Source: G963662905 sp963676415 (GTDB lineage Bacteria; Bacteroidota; Bacteroidia; Bacteroidales; WRLA01). Taken from it: a stretch of DNA of 64,000 nucleotides. The stretch spans positions 1,488,001 to 1,552,000 of the forward strand of contig OY781097.1 in NCBI GenBank assembly GCA_963676415.1. The letters run 5' to 3'. A program made the translations under genes and the position numbers. The notes below the pieces were generated by a model. That model was given only the letters and a program-made list of their open reading frames with translations. It did no database searches and had not been told where the DNA came from. Below are positions 26,147-35,589 of this stretch, piece by piece; positions within the stretch are counted from its first letter, which is position 1, and each line of letters starts with the position of its first letter.

Positions 26147-27535
26147 TTATTCGGCACAAAGTGCTTCAATTTCTGCCACAGTTTTTGGTATTGGCTTTCC
26201 AAGTACCCGGAAACCATCTTCGGTTACAAGTACATCATCTTCGATACGCACACCACCAAAGTCGAGGTATTTTTCTACAGCATCGTAGTTGATGAAATCG
26301 GTGTGCATTCCGTCATTTTTCCAGCGCTTCCAGAGCTCAGGAATAAAATAACAGCCTGGCTCAACGGTCAGGACAAAGCCCGGTTTCAGTTCTTTTCCAA
26401 GGCGCAGGTATGCTGTTCCAAACTGGTCGCTGCGTATGGTTTTTTCATCATAGCCCACATTGTTTTCGCCCAAACCTTCCATATCGTGCACATCAAGACC
26501 CATCATATGGCCTAAGCCATGTGGCATGAAAAGGGCGTGTGCCCCTGCTTCAACAGCGGCATTTGTATCGCCTTTCATAAGACCCAGTTTTTTAAGGCCA
26601 TCCACAATAGTGCGGGCAGCAAGGAAATGGATTTCACGATATTCAATACCTGGTTTTATAGCTTCGATTGACTTCATATTGGCTTCGAGCACAATCTCGT
26701 AAATGCCTTTTTGGCGTTCATCAAATTTACCGCCAACAGGAACTGTACGGGTAATATCGCTGGCGTAGTGCATAGTAGTTTCTGCACCGGCATCGGTTAC
26801 CATCATACGGCCAATTTCCAGCGTATTGCCGTGGTAGTGGTTATGCAGGGTTTCGCCATGGATGCTCAGGATGATCGGGAAACTGGTCGGGCCGCCTTTC
26901 GCCAGGCTGATGCCTTCGATGGTTCCGGCAATTTCGCGCTCAACAACACCCGCTTTCGACATTTTCATGGCTGTAGTGTGCATTTCATAAGCGATGTCCA
27001 CGGCCTTTTCAATTTCGGCAATTTCGTATTCGTCCTTGATTTCGCGCAATTTCACCACGGCTTTAATCAGCTCAAGTGATGCATAGCTTTTGATTTTGTT
27101 GTTGCCAATGCCCAGCAGATCCTGCAATTGCATGATGTGCTCACCGCGATATGGTGGCAGGAAATGAATTTTTCGTCCCTGCTGGATTGCTTCTGTAATC
27201 AATTCGTTGAGTTTGGCCAGTGGCGCAGTATTATCCACAGCTACTTCTGCTGCCTGATCTTTGATTGTAGGTTGTGGCCCCATCCAGATGATGTCGTCTA
27301 TATCCACATCATTTCCAAAGATATAGTCTTTATTGGCGTCCACATCCATCACACCAGTGAGGTCGTAAAGGTCGATTCCAAAAAAGTAGAGGAAATTGCT
27401 GTCCTGACGGAAATGGTAGGTATTTGCAGGGTAATTAAAGGATGCTTCGCTGTTTCCGGGAATAAGCACGAGACCTGAGCTCATTTCTTTCCGGAGTTGG
27501 TTGCGCCTGTCGGCATATACTTCTTTCTTAAACAT
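26147..27535 (-). CDS. pepP: Xaa-Pro aminopeptidase (aminopeptidase P)
   Basis: 462 residues, peptidase family M24. N-terminal creatinase-like domain (about 1-170) with the PGNSEASFNYPANTYHFRQD region, then the pita-bread catalytic domain. Metal ligands are visible: Asp in VTDAGAETT and ASDITRT, His in LPHGLGHMMGLDVHD, Glu in TVEPGCY and in GVRIEDDVLV. It cleaves N-terminal residues before proline. Own promoter (tandem -7 boxes at 27566-27581) and own terminator. Confidence 0.95.
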   Translation of the reverse strand: MFKKEVYADRRNQLRKEMSSGLVLIPGNSEASFNYPANTYHFRQDSNFLYFFGIDLYDLTGVMDVDANKDYIFGNDVDIDDIIWMGPQPTIKDQAAEVAVDNTAPLAKLNELITEAIQQGRKIHFLPPYRGEHIMQLQDLLGIGNNKIKSYASLELIKAVVKLREIKDEYEIAEIEKAVDIAYEMHTTAMKMSKAGVVEREIAGTIEGISLAKGGPTSFPIILSIHGETLHNHYHGNTLEIGRMMVTDAGAETTMHYASDITRTVPVGGKFDERQKGIYEIVLEANMKSIEAIKPGIEYREIHFLAARTIVDGLKKLGLMKGDTNAAVEAGAHALFMPHGLGHMMGLDVHDMEGLGENNVGYDEKTIRSDQFGTAYLRLGKELKPGFVLTVEPGCYFIPELWKRWKNDGMHTDFINYDAVEKYLDFGGVRIEDDVLVTEDGFRVLGKPIPKTVAEIEALCAE

Positions 27536-27565
27536 AATATTTAGTTTGAATTTCTTTTAAAAACC

Positions 27566-27581
27566 CAAAAGTACAAAAATA
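27566..27581 (-). promoter_or_regulatory. Two tandem -7 boxes for pepP
   Basis: Minus strand TATTTTTG (27574-27581) directly followed by TACTTTTG (27566-27573), both fitting TAnnTTTG, 31-46 bases before the pepP start. Confidence 0.45.
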
Positions 27582-27631
27582 CAGGCAGGAAACAGCGACC
27601 ATTGGCCGGGATTTGAATTTGAGAGAATGTT

Positions 27632-27639
27632 TATTTTTG
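27632..27639 (+). promoter_or_regulatory. -7 box for the thioesterase gene
   Basis: TATTTTTG with TTTG at 27612-27615 upstream, a reasonable Bacteroidota -33/-7 pair. It lies 16 bases before the start at 27656. Confidence 0.5.
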
Positions 27640-27655
27640 CACAAATTTCTTTGCT

Positions 27656-28378
27656 ATGTCATCACTTACGAAAAAATTTACTGTAGCCTGGCAAGATGTA
27701 AATGCCAGAGGTGAAATTAAAACTGCGGCTCTGTCTAATATGCTGCAGGAAATTGCCTGGCTTCATGCTGAGGAGATTGGTGTTGGATATGATAAACTGT
27801 TTAAAGAAGGCATGGCCTGGGTAATCAGCCGCTTTCGTTTAAAAATACTGCAAGCCCCTGGCTGGCTCGATGAAATCAGTATAAAAACCTGGCCTTCGGG
27901 CTTAAATAAGTTTTTTGCCAACAGGGAATTTCAGGTGTTTGATCAAAACGGTAAAATTATTGCCCTTGGTTCCTCTGCCTGGCTGATCATTGATTTTAAC
28001 AGCCGTCGCTTGATGAAACCCGAAGTGCTCTATTCGCTCGAAGATGCCTATGAGCCCGAACGGCCTTTTGAAGAGATACTTCAAAAACTTCATCCACCCA
28101 AAGAGGCCAGAGAAATGGGAACCTATCCTGTGCTTTTCAGTGATCTGGACAAAAACCAGCATGTGATCAATACCAAATATATTGAGAAATCCATTGATGC
28201 TTTATACCAACTTACCGATGTAAAAGGAGTTCATGAAATTTTTATGGATTATCAGCATGAAACCATGAAAGGGGACAGCTTGCAACTACTTACATCATTT
28301 GAAGATGGTATATTTTGCTGCCAGGGTGTAAATTCAAAAGGAAAAACGGCCTATATTGCCCATATTATTTATGATTAA
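27656..28378 (+). CDS. Acyl-ACP thioesterase (FAT family)
   Basis: 240 residues with a double hot-dog fold. It hydrolyses acyl-ACP to release free fatty acid. Seen: the N-terminal hot dog with MLQEIAWLHAEEIGVGYD and WVISRFRLKI, the typical IKTWPSG strand and the ALGSSAWLIID strand; the second hot dog has DLDKNQHVINTKYIE, where Asn and His sit as in the catalytic N-x-H motif of the family. Length fits bacterial members. The next gene starts inside its last codons, so the two are translationally coupled. Confidence 0.88.
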   Translation: MSSLTKKFTVAWQDVNARGEIKTAALSNMLQEIAWLHAEEIGVGYDKLFKEGMAWVISRFRLKILQAPGWLDEISIKTWPSGLNKFFANREFQVFDQNGKIIALGSSAWLIIDFNSRRLMKPEVLYSLEDAYEPERPFEEILQKLHPPKEAREMGTYPVLFSDLDKNQHVINTKYIEKSIDALYQLTDVKGVHEIFMDYQHETMKGDSLQLLTSFEDGIFCCQGVNSKGKTAYIAHIIYD

Positions 28379-29027
28379 AAATTATTTATATATAGTATTG
28401 ATTTTAAGTTTGTTCGCATTTTATTCCTGCGATAAAATGGATCCACTTCCTGATCCGGAACCAGCGGTGTTTTACATGAAATGCCAGCGCAGTAAAAATG
28501 CAGAACCCATTCGGGATATGGTTTTTATTATGCAGGAACGCAATGAAAACGGAACCCTTGGAATCGCAGATACCATTTTTACTTCCGGGGATGGAAGCAT
28601 CACCCTGTTTTCTGAAAATGAGGCTCAGGAATACCTTTTGCATACCGATGAGGAGCTTAATCCAGAGATACTTGTTCCATGGGGAATGCAAAATTTCAAT
28701 ATTGAGAATGGCGACAGTATGCGTTTGAATTATACACAAAAAAAAGTTCTGAAACTCCGGGTTTACAATAAAGAAGTTGATACAGGATTCGATAAATGCG
28801 ATGGCTGGATGTATATGGTTGATCCTATTTATCCTTACATCAGATCAGAAATTGAATGGTCTTTTGAGACGACGGAAGCAGATACGCTTTTTTATCATTA
28901 TTTGCGCCCTGAGCGCAGATACTTCCTTTATTGGAAAACGCATACGAACGCCAGCGGTGTTCAAAAGTTTGAAAAGGAGCTTATTCCTACAGCATCCGAT
29001 ACTCTTTATTATGAATTAGCGTATTAA
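28371..29027 (+). CDS. Lipoprotein of unknown function
   Basis: About 218 residues. The start at 28371 overlaps the thioesterase stop by eight bases and gives a clean lipoprotein signal (MIKNYLYIVLILSLFAFYSC, Cys near 20). The mature part is acidic and beta-rich, with two Cys in CQRSKN and DKCDGW. No domain recognised. The overlap suggests co-expression with the thioesterase, but no functional link is visible. Confidence 0.7.
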   Translation: MIKNYLYIVLILSLFAFYSCDKMDPLPDPEPAVFYMKCQRSKNAEPIRDMVFIMQERNENGTLGIADTIFTSGDGSITLFSENEAQEYLLHTDEELNPEILVPWGMQNFNIENGDSMRLNYTQKKVLKLRVYNKEVDTGFDKCDGWMYMVDPIYPYIRSEIEWSFETTEADTLFYHYLRPERRYFLYWKTHTNASGVQKFEKELIPTASDTLYYELAY

Positions 29028-29035
29028 ACTTGTTT

Positions 29036-29737
29036 TTACTTTTGAATTTGCAGTAAAAACGCATCCCGGTAGGTATTGCTGATGGGTATGCTTTCTTTTC
29101 CAATAAAAATCCTTTGCCGCTCTATTTTATCAATTTTTTCAAGATGTACGATAAAGGATTTATGAACGCGCACAAATTGGCCTGAAGGCAGGCTTTTTTC
29201 CAAATCGCGAAAGCTCATCAGGGTCATGATACGTTCTCCGGAACAATGGATTTTTAAATATTCCCCTTTTCCTTCGATAAACATAATATCTTTAAAATCA
29301 ATGCGCTGAAGCTTATATTCTGTTTTAACGAAAATATAATTACGTACTGAAACGGAGGCATCGTTTCCGAAATGTTTGCGGGCAAACTGATCATAAATTT
29401 TATCTACAGACTGTATGAACCTTTCGAATGATATGGGTTTGAGCAGATAATCGCTCACATTAAGGTTGAAGGCTTCAATGGCATATTGATCGTAAGCGGT
29501 TGTCAACACGGTTGCAGGTTTGGTTTTGAGGCTACGGATGAATTGAAGACCTGTAAAGTCTTCCATTTCAATATCAAGAAAAACCAAATCAATCTCATGG
29601 GATTTAAGGAACTGTATGGGTTCAATAGCATTATCGAAACTGCCCAGCAACTTCAGGAATGGAACAGCTTGCACATATTTTTCCATTTGCCGTATGGCCG
29701 GATGTTCGTCATCGATGATGATACAATTGATTTTCAT
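29036..29737 (-). CDS. LytTR-family response regulator
   Basis: 233 residues: an N-terminal receiver domain (about 1-120; acidic DDEHP, phospho-acceptor Asp in LVFLDIEM, Lys in LLKPISF) and a C-terminal LytTR DNA-binding domain (about 135-233; FVKTEYKLQRIDFKDIMFIE, FVRVHKSFIVHL). It lies 3 bp after the LytS-type kinase gene, its obvious partner. The divergent TonB-type receptor gene is a candidate target. Confidence 0.92.
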   Translation of the reverse strand: MKINCIIIDDEHPAIRQMEKYVQAVPFLKLLGSFDNAIEPIQFLKSHEIDLVFLDIEMEDFTGLQFIRSLKTKPATVLTTAYDQYAIEAFNLNVSDYLLKPISFERFIQSVDKIYDQFARKHFGNDASVSVRNYIFVKTEYKLQRIDFKDIMFIEGKGEYLKIHCSGERIMTLMSFRDLEKSLPSGQFVRVHKSFIVHLEKIDKIERQRIFIGKESIPISNTYRDAFLLQIQK

Positions 29738-29740
29738 ACA

Positions 29741-30766
29741 TCAAATATCGCAATTTATCCATAATTCCAATATCAGATGCACCGAAAATTTATTTTCATT
29801 TTCCTGAATATGAAGACGATGGCGGTTTGGAAAAAGAATTTCAAGCCTGCGCCGGATATTTTGTATGCCTATTCCCCTGGGATTATCCTTTTCACTTTGG
29901 CTTTTCGGACGTTTGAAATTTAAACAGTTGAATATTAATTGATTATCAATATAGTTCAGTTCGATTTGAATAGGAAATTCTTCCGTTTTGCGTCCGTGTT
30001 TAAATGCGTTTTCAACAAAAGGAATAAACAGCATGGGGGGCAGCATTAATCCTCCCATGATTCCGGAGCTCCTGAAGGAAAAGAATTCCCTGTTTTCGAA
30101 GCGCATTTTCTGTAGTTCCAGATAATTATTGATGTGTTGGATTTCTTTTTCGAGAAGTACTTTTTCGGCACTTGCATCATAAATCATATAGCGCATAATT
30201 TCAGACAGCTTTATAATCGCATAGGAAGTTTTTGCTGCATCCGATTGTGAAAAGGAATGTATGTTGTTAAGTGTATTGAAAAGAAAGTGCGGATTAACCT
30301 GTGCACGCAATAATGCCAGTTCTGTTTTAATATTCTGTTTTTCCAGCTCTTTTTTTTCATCCCGTTTCTGAAACCAGTCAATACCAATGCGTAACAGCAG
30401 GCCATATGCCGCATACAGCAGTGTATGGCCCATACAGGAAAAATAAATAAACTTGAGCCCGGTAATTTTGTAGCCAATGAAATAATAGGTGATGACCCAC
30501 AGGCCGCTCTGCAGCAAAAGAAAAACCAAAGCCAGAACTGCCACAACCCACAAGCGCCTTCGTTGCAGCAGGGCAGGTGCGAAGCCAAAATAAAATACAC
30601 AAAAACTGATAAAGTCGAGGGGATAGGTAACAACTATATTTTGAAACAGGTCCCGGAAGGAAATTTCTTCCAGCAAATAGATATTCCTGATGATATGGAT
30701 CAAAATCTGGAAAAGCCAAAATAATATTGGCCCAAAAAGTTTTAAACGCTTATAAGAAAGCTTCAT
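29741..30766 (-). CDS. LytS/YehU-type sensor histidine kinase
   Basis: 341 residues. Four predicted TM helices in the first 130 residues, a short coiled coil, then the His_kinase domain with the phospho-acceptor NPHFLFNTLNNIHS (His near 161) and a HATPase part (PFVENAFKHG, GIGIQNIRRRLEILF). First gene of a two-gene operon with the LytTR regulator. The signal sensed is unknown. Confidence 0.9.
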   Translation of the reverse strand: MKLSYKRLKLFGPILFWLFQILIHIIRNIYLLEEISFRDLFQNIVVTYPLDFISFCVFYFGFAPALLQRRRLWVVAVLALVFLLLQSGLWVITYYFIGYKITGLKFIYFSCMGHTLLYAAYGLLLRIGIDWFQKRDEKKELEKQNIKTELALLRAQVNPHFLFNTLNNIHSFSQSDAAKTSYAIIKLSEIMRYMIYDASAEKVLLEKEIQHINNYLELQKMRFENREFFSFRSSGIMGGLMLPPMLFIPFVENAFKHGRKTEEFPIQIELNYIDNQLIFNCLNFKRPKSQSEKDNPRGIGIQNIRRRLEILFPNRHRLHIQENENKFSVHLILELWINCDI

Positions 30767-30784
30767 GGATTAGTTCATTTATCA

Positions 30785-30792
30785 CAAAGCTA
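30785..30792 (-). promoter_or_regulatory. -7 box for the kinase/regulator pair
   Basis: Minus strand TAGCTTTG, matching TAnnTTTG, 19 bases before the kinase start. Confidence 0.4.
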
Positions 30793-30962
30793 AGCGTTTT
30801 TTATGTCTTTGATGTGACAATTCAATCAACAACGGTTTTTTCCCTGTGAAATGAGCAATGATACTATTGAATTGATTTTAAACAGCTTGTTGTGAAACTA
30901 TCCCGATTGGTTGAACATTTTTGCTTAAGAGCCTGATAACTGGCAATTTTACCAAAAATGCC

Positions 30963-33311
30963 ATGAATAAGTTTATCTTTTTAATTATTGCCTGTGGTTT
31001 TCTTACGCTGAGTGCACGCACACAGGGGCATTTTAAAATACGCGGACAACTTATGTCCGAAAACACTTCGGAGGTATTGCCCTATGCAAACATGCAGTTG
31101 TTTGATCAGCAAGGGAAAGCCATAAAATCTGCTGTGAGCGGTTCAAAAGGTCATTTCCTGATAAAGGATATTCCTGCCGGAGATTATGTGCTTCAATTTT
31201 CGTATTTATCCTTTCAGGCCTATAGCCTAATGATTCAAAACGCAGAGGCAAAAGATTTGAAACTGGGCAAAATTAGGTTGAAGCCAATCAATTATCATTT
31301 GCAGGCTGTGGATATACAGGCACATTCCAATGATGTAGATATTAAAATCGACCGAAGGATTATCAATGTTAGTGAGCAGGTGCATGCTGCCGGAGGAACT
31401 GCCGCCGATATTTTGCAGGCCGATCCTGCTATTCAGGTCGATGCTCAGGGATGTGTGCTTTTGCGTGGCAGCAGCGATTTTCAACTCCTGATTGATGGCA
31501 GGCCATCTGTTATGAGCGCAGAAGATGCATTGCAGCAAATGCAGGCAGAGCCTATACAAAAAATTGAAATAATCACAACTCCTTCTGCGAAATATGAGGC
31601 CGAAGGAAATACGGGAATCATCAATATCATCACAAAAAAAGATTACCTGAGCTCCGCAGAAGGAATGCTGCGCTTGTCGTTGGCCACAGAAAGCAAGTAT
31701 TCTGCAGATCTGCTGTTCAACAGGAAATTTAATAAATTGAGATGGTATGCAGGATTTAGTTATTCTGATAAAACTAAACTAAACCAGAGTTTTACGGAGC
31801 GAAACATCAGTAAGGATAACACAAATCAGGTTTTTGATTCACAAAGAGAAGTACGGCGGAAACTAATCGAGTTTAGTACAGGAACCGATTATAATTGGAA
31901 CGAAAAAAACAGCCTGGGATTTAATTTTCGCCTGGGGCAGAATAGCTATTTTCTGGATATTCCGGCTACTTACAGGGCTTTTCCCGACAGCAGTTTTATT
32001 GAGAGCCTGGAAACCTATGAAAATAAAAATAACTACCTCACCATGGCGCTTTTTTCCGAACATCATTTTGCCGGCGATGGGCATAAACTGATGTTCGATT
32101 TTTATTTCCGCCTGATTGAAAATGAACAAAAAAATGATTATCAGGAAATGAAACCTGCATTCGAACGGAAAATCAATATCAGCTCCGATAAAAAGAAGTA
32201 TCGCCTCAAGCTCGATTATGAACGGAGTTTCAGCAAAAGCTGGACGATGGAAACAGGTTTGTTTGCAGCCTTTAATTATTCAAATGATTTTTCAGAAATG
32301 AACCCAGATCCGCTTGATACATCATCCTATTCAGGTAAAATGGTTTTTAGGGAAAGCGTTTATGCAGGATATTTTTCATTATTGGCAAAATTGGGTTCAT
32401 TTAAAATCAAGGCAGGCTTACGGGCAGAGTTCGACGACCGTCGGTTGGATATGGATTTTGCAGAACGTAATTACGATGGTTTTTATCTTTTCCCTAGTCT
32501 GCACCTGAGTACCAAGCTTTTTGAAAAGCATAAACTCAGTCTGGCATATTCACGAAGGATCAATCGTCCCGACGAGTGGCAGCTCAGCCCTTTTGTGCAT
32601 AATGCCGACCGTTTCCTTATACGAAAAGGAAATCCTGACCTGCTCCCTGAGTTTACCGATGCCATTGAACTCGGGTATTACGCTGCCTGGCAAAAATTCC
32701 GCATCAATACCCAGATGTATTATCATCATCTGAAACATTCCATCTACAATTATGTGATGGATAAAGGAAATCTTTTTTACGAAAGCTATACCAATCTCGA
32801 TCGAATGGATAATAGTGGGGCAGAGCTGATGCTTTCATACAGCCCTTTTAGATGGCTGCGCTTAAACCTTCAGGGAACAGCCTATTATTCATCCTGGGAT
32901 GAAACTAAAATAAAGCACGGCAGCATCGAAGAAGGTGATGCTTTGGTGTCACACGCCAGTTTCCGTTCTACATTTTTGTTCGATAGCAATACCTATTTGC
33001 AATTTTTGGCCATTTATTATGCTCCCTCTGATATGCCACAGGGACGTATGGAGCAGTTCTATTATTTCGATTTCATCCTGCGGAGGCAATTTCTCAGTAA
33101 AAAGCTGAGCCTGAGCTTTAGAACACATAATACATTTGATACAGGACTAATGAAATATACCGTTTTTGACAAAGGTTTCGAGAGCCGTACAGAATACAAA
33201 TACGAAGGGCCAACATTAATTCTCAGCCTGAGCTATACACTGAACAATTTCAGAAATAACAGCCAAAGCCGGGATACAGGTATTGATTTCGACAGTAGGC
33301 TGGATCATTGA
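30963..33311 (+). CDS. TonB-dependent receptor-like outer-membrane protein
   Basis: 782 residues from the Met at 30963 (signal MNKFIFLIIACGFLTLSART). Order: CarboxypepD_reg-like domain (about 20-100; GHFLIKDIPAGDYVLQFSYL), plug domain (about 120-235; LLIDGRPSVM, IEIITTPSAKYEAEGNTG), then a beta-barrel of the outer-membrane beta-barrel 3 type ending in alternating hydrophobic strands. It lacks a neighbouring SusD-like gene, so it is not a standard SusC. Probably imports or senses a small ligand across the outer membrane. The earlier in-frame Met at 30921 would place 14 extra residues before the signal peptide. It is divergent from the LytS/LytTR pair. Confidence 0.88.
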   Translation: MNKFIFLIIACGFLTLSARTQGHFKIRGQLMSENTSEVLPYANMQLFDQQGKAIKSAVSGSKGHFLIKDIPAGDYVLQFSYLSFQAYSLMIQNAEAKDLKLGKIRLKPINYHLQAVDIQAHSNDVDIKIDRRIINVSEQVHAAGGTAADILQADPAIQVDAQGCVLLRGSSDFQLLIDGRPSVMSAEDALQQMQAEPIQKIEIITTPSAKYEAEGNTGIINIITKKDYLSSAEGMLRLSLATESKYSADLLFNRKFNKLRWYAGFSYSDKTKLNQSFTERNISKDNTNQVFDSQREVRRKLIEFSTGTDYNWNEKNSLGFNFRLGQNSYFLDIPATYRAFPDSSFIESLETYENKNNYLTMALFSEHHFAGDGHKLMFDFYFRLIENEQKNDYQEMKPAFERKINISSDKKKYRLKLDYERSFSKSWTMETGLFAAFNYSNDFSEMNPDPLDTSSYSGKMVFRESVYAGYFSLLAKLGSFKIKAGLRAEFDDRRLDMDFAERNYDGFYLFPSLHLSTKLFEKHKLSLAYSRRINRPDEWQLSPFVHNADRFLIRKGNPDLLPEFTDAIELGYYAAWQKFRINTQMYYHHLKHSIYNYVMDKGNLFYESYTNLDRMDNSGAELMLSYSPFRWLRLNLQGTAYYSSWDETKIKHGSIEEGDALVSHASFRSTFLFDSNTYLQFLAIYYAPSDMPQGRMEQFYYFDFILRRQFLSKKLSLSFRTHNTFDTGLMKYTVFDKGFESRTEYKYEGPTLILSLSYTLNNFRNNSQSRDTGIDFDSRLDH

Positions 33312-33391
33312 TAAATGGTTAATTAATACACAGAAAAACTGTAACATTCTGATTTTCCATTCGTCTATATATTAACCCCAAAACAGAAATT

Positions 33392-34972
33392 ATGAAAAGA
33401 ATCAGTGTATTCTTCTTGGCACTTTTCCTGTTCAGTTCGACAAGGCTAGTATCACAGGATTTTTTGCCCAAAGAAAAATTGCTCGTACTTGGCTCCTCCG
33501 TAGCATCTGGCTGGGTAACAAGCCATAAAGAAAAATGGGATTTTGGTAATGGCTATGCACAGCGTTTAGGCCGTTCTCTGGAGGATAAATCATTGACAAT
33601 CATTAATAAAAGTATCCCTGGAGATGATACAAAATATGCCTTGGAACGTTTTGATAAAGATGTGCTGCCCGAGGATCCGGATTATGTTCTAATTGCCCTT
33701 TCCATGTCGAACGAGGGTTTGGAAACAGAAAACCCGGATACGGTATCTTTGTCTTTCTGGAACGGGATTAATAAATTGGTTCAAAAATGCCTGGATAATG
33801 ATATACAGCCTGTTCTGGCTTTATGCTATGCCAATAATAACTTTACGGAAGAGCAGTATGCGTACTTGCAAAAAATGAATATCCGCCTGCGGACTATGGG
33901 CATTCCATGTATCAATTTTCTCGGTGCTTTGAATGATGGACAAGGGCATATCCCTGAAGGCTATTTCTTTGATCCCAACCATCCCGACAATCATGGACAT
34001 GAAGAATTTTTTCTGGCTTTTCCTGAGGGTATGTTTTTGAGCATGCGCATAGGAAAAAGCCTTCCGCAGCAAGTACATACAGAAGGAACCCAATTGGGTA
34101 AAAAAGTGAAAACAGAACAACTTTACTATATCCCCAAAATTGTTGTACATAGTTTTTCTTTTGGATTTGATTTTATAGCAACAAAATCGGGTACTTTAAC
34201 CGAACTTGTTCTCGACGGCAAGGAATTGCCTGTAAGCTTGAATAAACAGAATGAAATTGTATATCAAGGACTTGAACATATTCTGAAATCAAATCCTTTA
34301 AAAATGGATGATTGGAATTCTATCGTAATAAGCCACAATTATGCCGGCGGATTTACAGAACTATTTTTGAACGGAAAGTTTGTGGGGCAAATTAAAGAGC
34401 GTTTCGAAGTAGCGGGTTTTATTTTGGCAGCAGATATTAAAAGCCTGAAATGCAGGAATATGTTTCTTACTCGGGCAGCACTTAACCCTATGGAAGTTTC
34501 TGAAATAGATCCCATAGCTGGTCTTCCAAGTCTGGAGGTTTATGCTCCACTGAATAAAGGCGAAGTGCAGAACTATGCGATGAGTGATGCAAAACTGATT
34601 GATGAATTTGGTGTTTTTGTGGAGCAACTCTGTGCATCGAAAAAGAATATTGTTGCGGCAAAATGCCAAAGGGAGCACGAGTTGTATTTTCTTCCAAAAC
34701 AAGCAATAACAATTGACCCGGCTAGTTTGGATGAATATGCCGGACGCTATGTGATAGAAGGAGATGATGCTTTTTTGGTATATGCACAAGACAATAAACT
34801 ATATTTTGAAGACAGAGGTATGAGCTCAGAAATCCTTCCGGAGAAAAAAGATGTGTTTTTTATCTTGTATCCGGGCGAATTATTGTTTACCTTTGAACGG
34901 AATGAAAAAGGAACAATAGAAAGCCTGATTGCGAATTTTAACGGACATATAATCAAAGGGAAAAGGCAATAG
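33392..34972 (+). CDS. Secreted SGNH/GDSL-type hydrolase with C-terminal extension
   Basis: 526 residues. Signal peptide (1-21), then an SGNH hydrolase domain (about 28-215) with block I LVLGSSVASGW, Gly block SIPGDDTKYAL, Asn block SMSNEGLE and a DPNHPDNHGHEE segment holding the Asp/His pair. Block I lacks the standard GDSL wording, so activity should be checked. The C-terminal 300 residues include a LamG-like part (about 235-380; WNSIVISHNYAGGFTELFLNGKFVG). Likely a periplasmic or surface esterase; substrate unknown. It starts 80 bp after the TonB-type receptor gene on the same strand. Confidence 0.72.
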   Translation: MKRISVFFLALFLFSSTRLVSQDFLPKEKLLVLGSSVASGWVTSHKEKWDFGNGYAQRLGRSLEDKSLTIINKSIPGDDTKYALERFDKDVLPEDPDYVLIALSMSNEGLETENPDTVSLSFWNGINKLVQKCLDNDIQPVLALCYANNNFTEEQYAYLQKMNIRLRTMGIPCINFLGALNDGQGHIPEGYFFDPNHPDNHGHEEFFLAFPEGMFLSMRIGKSLPQQVHTEGTQLGKKVKTEQLYYIPKIVVHSFSFGFDFIATKSGTLTELVLDGKELPVSLNKQNEIVYQGLEHILKSNPLKMDDWNSIVISHNYAGGFTELFLNGKFVGQIKERFEVAGFILAADIKSLKCRNMFLTRAALNPMEVSEIDPIAGLPSLEVYAPLNKGEVQNYAMSDAKLIDEFGVFVEQLCASKKNIVAAKCQREHELYFLPKQAITIDPASLDEYAGRYVIEGDDAFLVYAQDNKLYFEDRGMSSEILPEKKDVFFILYPGELLFTFERNEKGTIESLIANFNGHIIKGKRQ

Positions 34973-35027
34973 GGTACATAGATGGATGTAGGGTGGTTTA
35001 TATGTTGATTTAAACTATAGGCTGATT

Positions 35028-35552
35028 ATGAAAAATATGATGTACACTTTTGTGTCGATTGTTGTTATCGGGCTGTCAATTGTTTTACAATTGTCTGATA
35101 ACCAATTAAGTGATAAGGATAAAAAGGCTATTATCCTTGAGTTGGAAAACTGTTTCCAGGAATCCTGTAATGGAAATGAAGCAGGTGAAATTGGTTCTTT
35201 CCTTAAAGGACGACTTCAGGAAGGGGCTTATGAAAACCTGAGTGCGCATGATGATTTTGCGCAGGCCATTGAAGATGATTTACGAAAAGTATGTCTGAAC
35301 CATTATCCCGATTTTGATTTTCAACCGGAAAACGAGCAGGCAAGCAGGATGTGTCCGGCAGGTTTTCGCCCACAAGAATGTTGTAAAAGGGCGTCAGGCC
35401 GTTGCATATCGGAACAGCCCTGTGGAAAAAGGGTTTGGGATGTTTTTGTTTTGAAAATGGCGGATGAGAAAAAATGTCGTAAAAACTTCCCTATAAATAA
35501 TGAAGGAGGCAATAAAAACATCTGGAGCCCTGAACTGGCCATTGGTATTTAA
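35028..35552 (+). CDS. Small secreted Cys-rich protein of unknown function
   Basis: 174 residues. Hydrophobic N-terminus (MKNMMYTFVSIVVIGLSIVL) that may be a signal peptide or anchor, an acidic helical middle, and a Cys-rich C-terminal third (MCPAGFRPQECCKRASGRC, EQPCGKR, KKCRKN; nine Cys in all) that could form disulphides in the periplasm. No family recognised. It is 55 bp downstream of the SGNH gene, same strand. Confidence 0.6.
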   Translation: MKNMMYTFVSIVVIGLSIVLQLSDNQLSDKDKKAIILELENCFQESCNGNEAGEIGSFLKGRLQEGAYENLSAHDDFAQAIEDDLRKVCLNHYPDFDFQPENEQASRMCPAGFRPQECCKRASGRCISEQPCGKRVWDVFVLKMADEKKCRKNFPINNEGGNKNIWSPELAIGI

Positions 35553-35589
35553 AACGGAACATCTGCCACAAAGATTTTTGCACTCGCAA

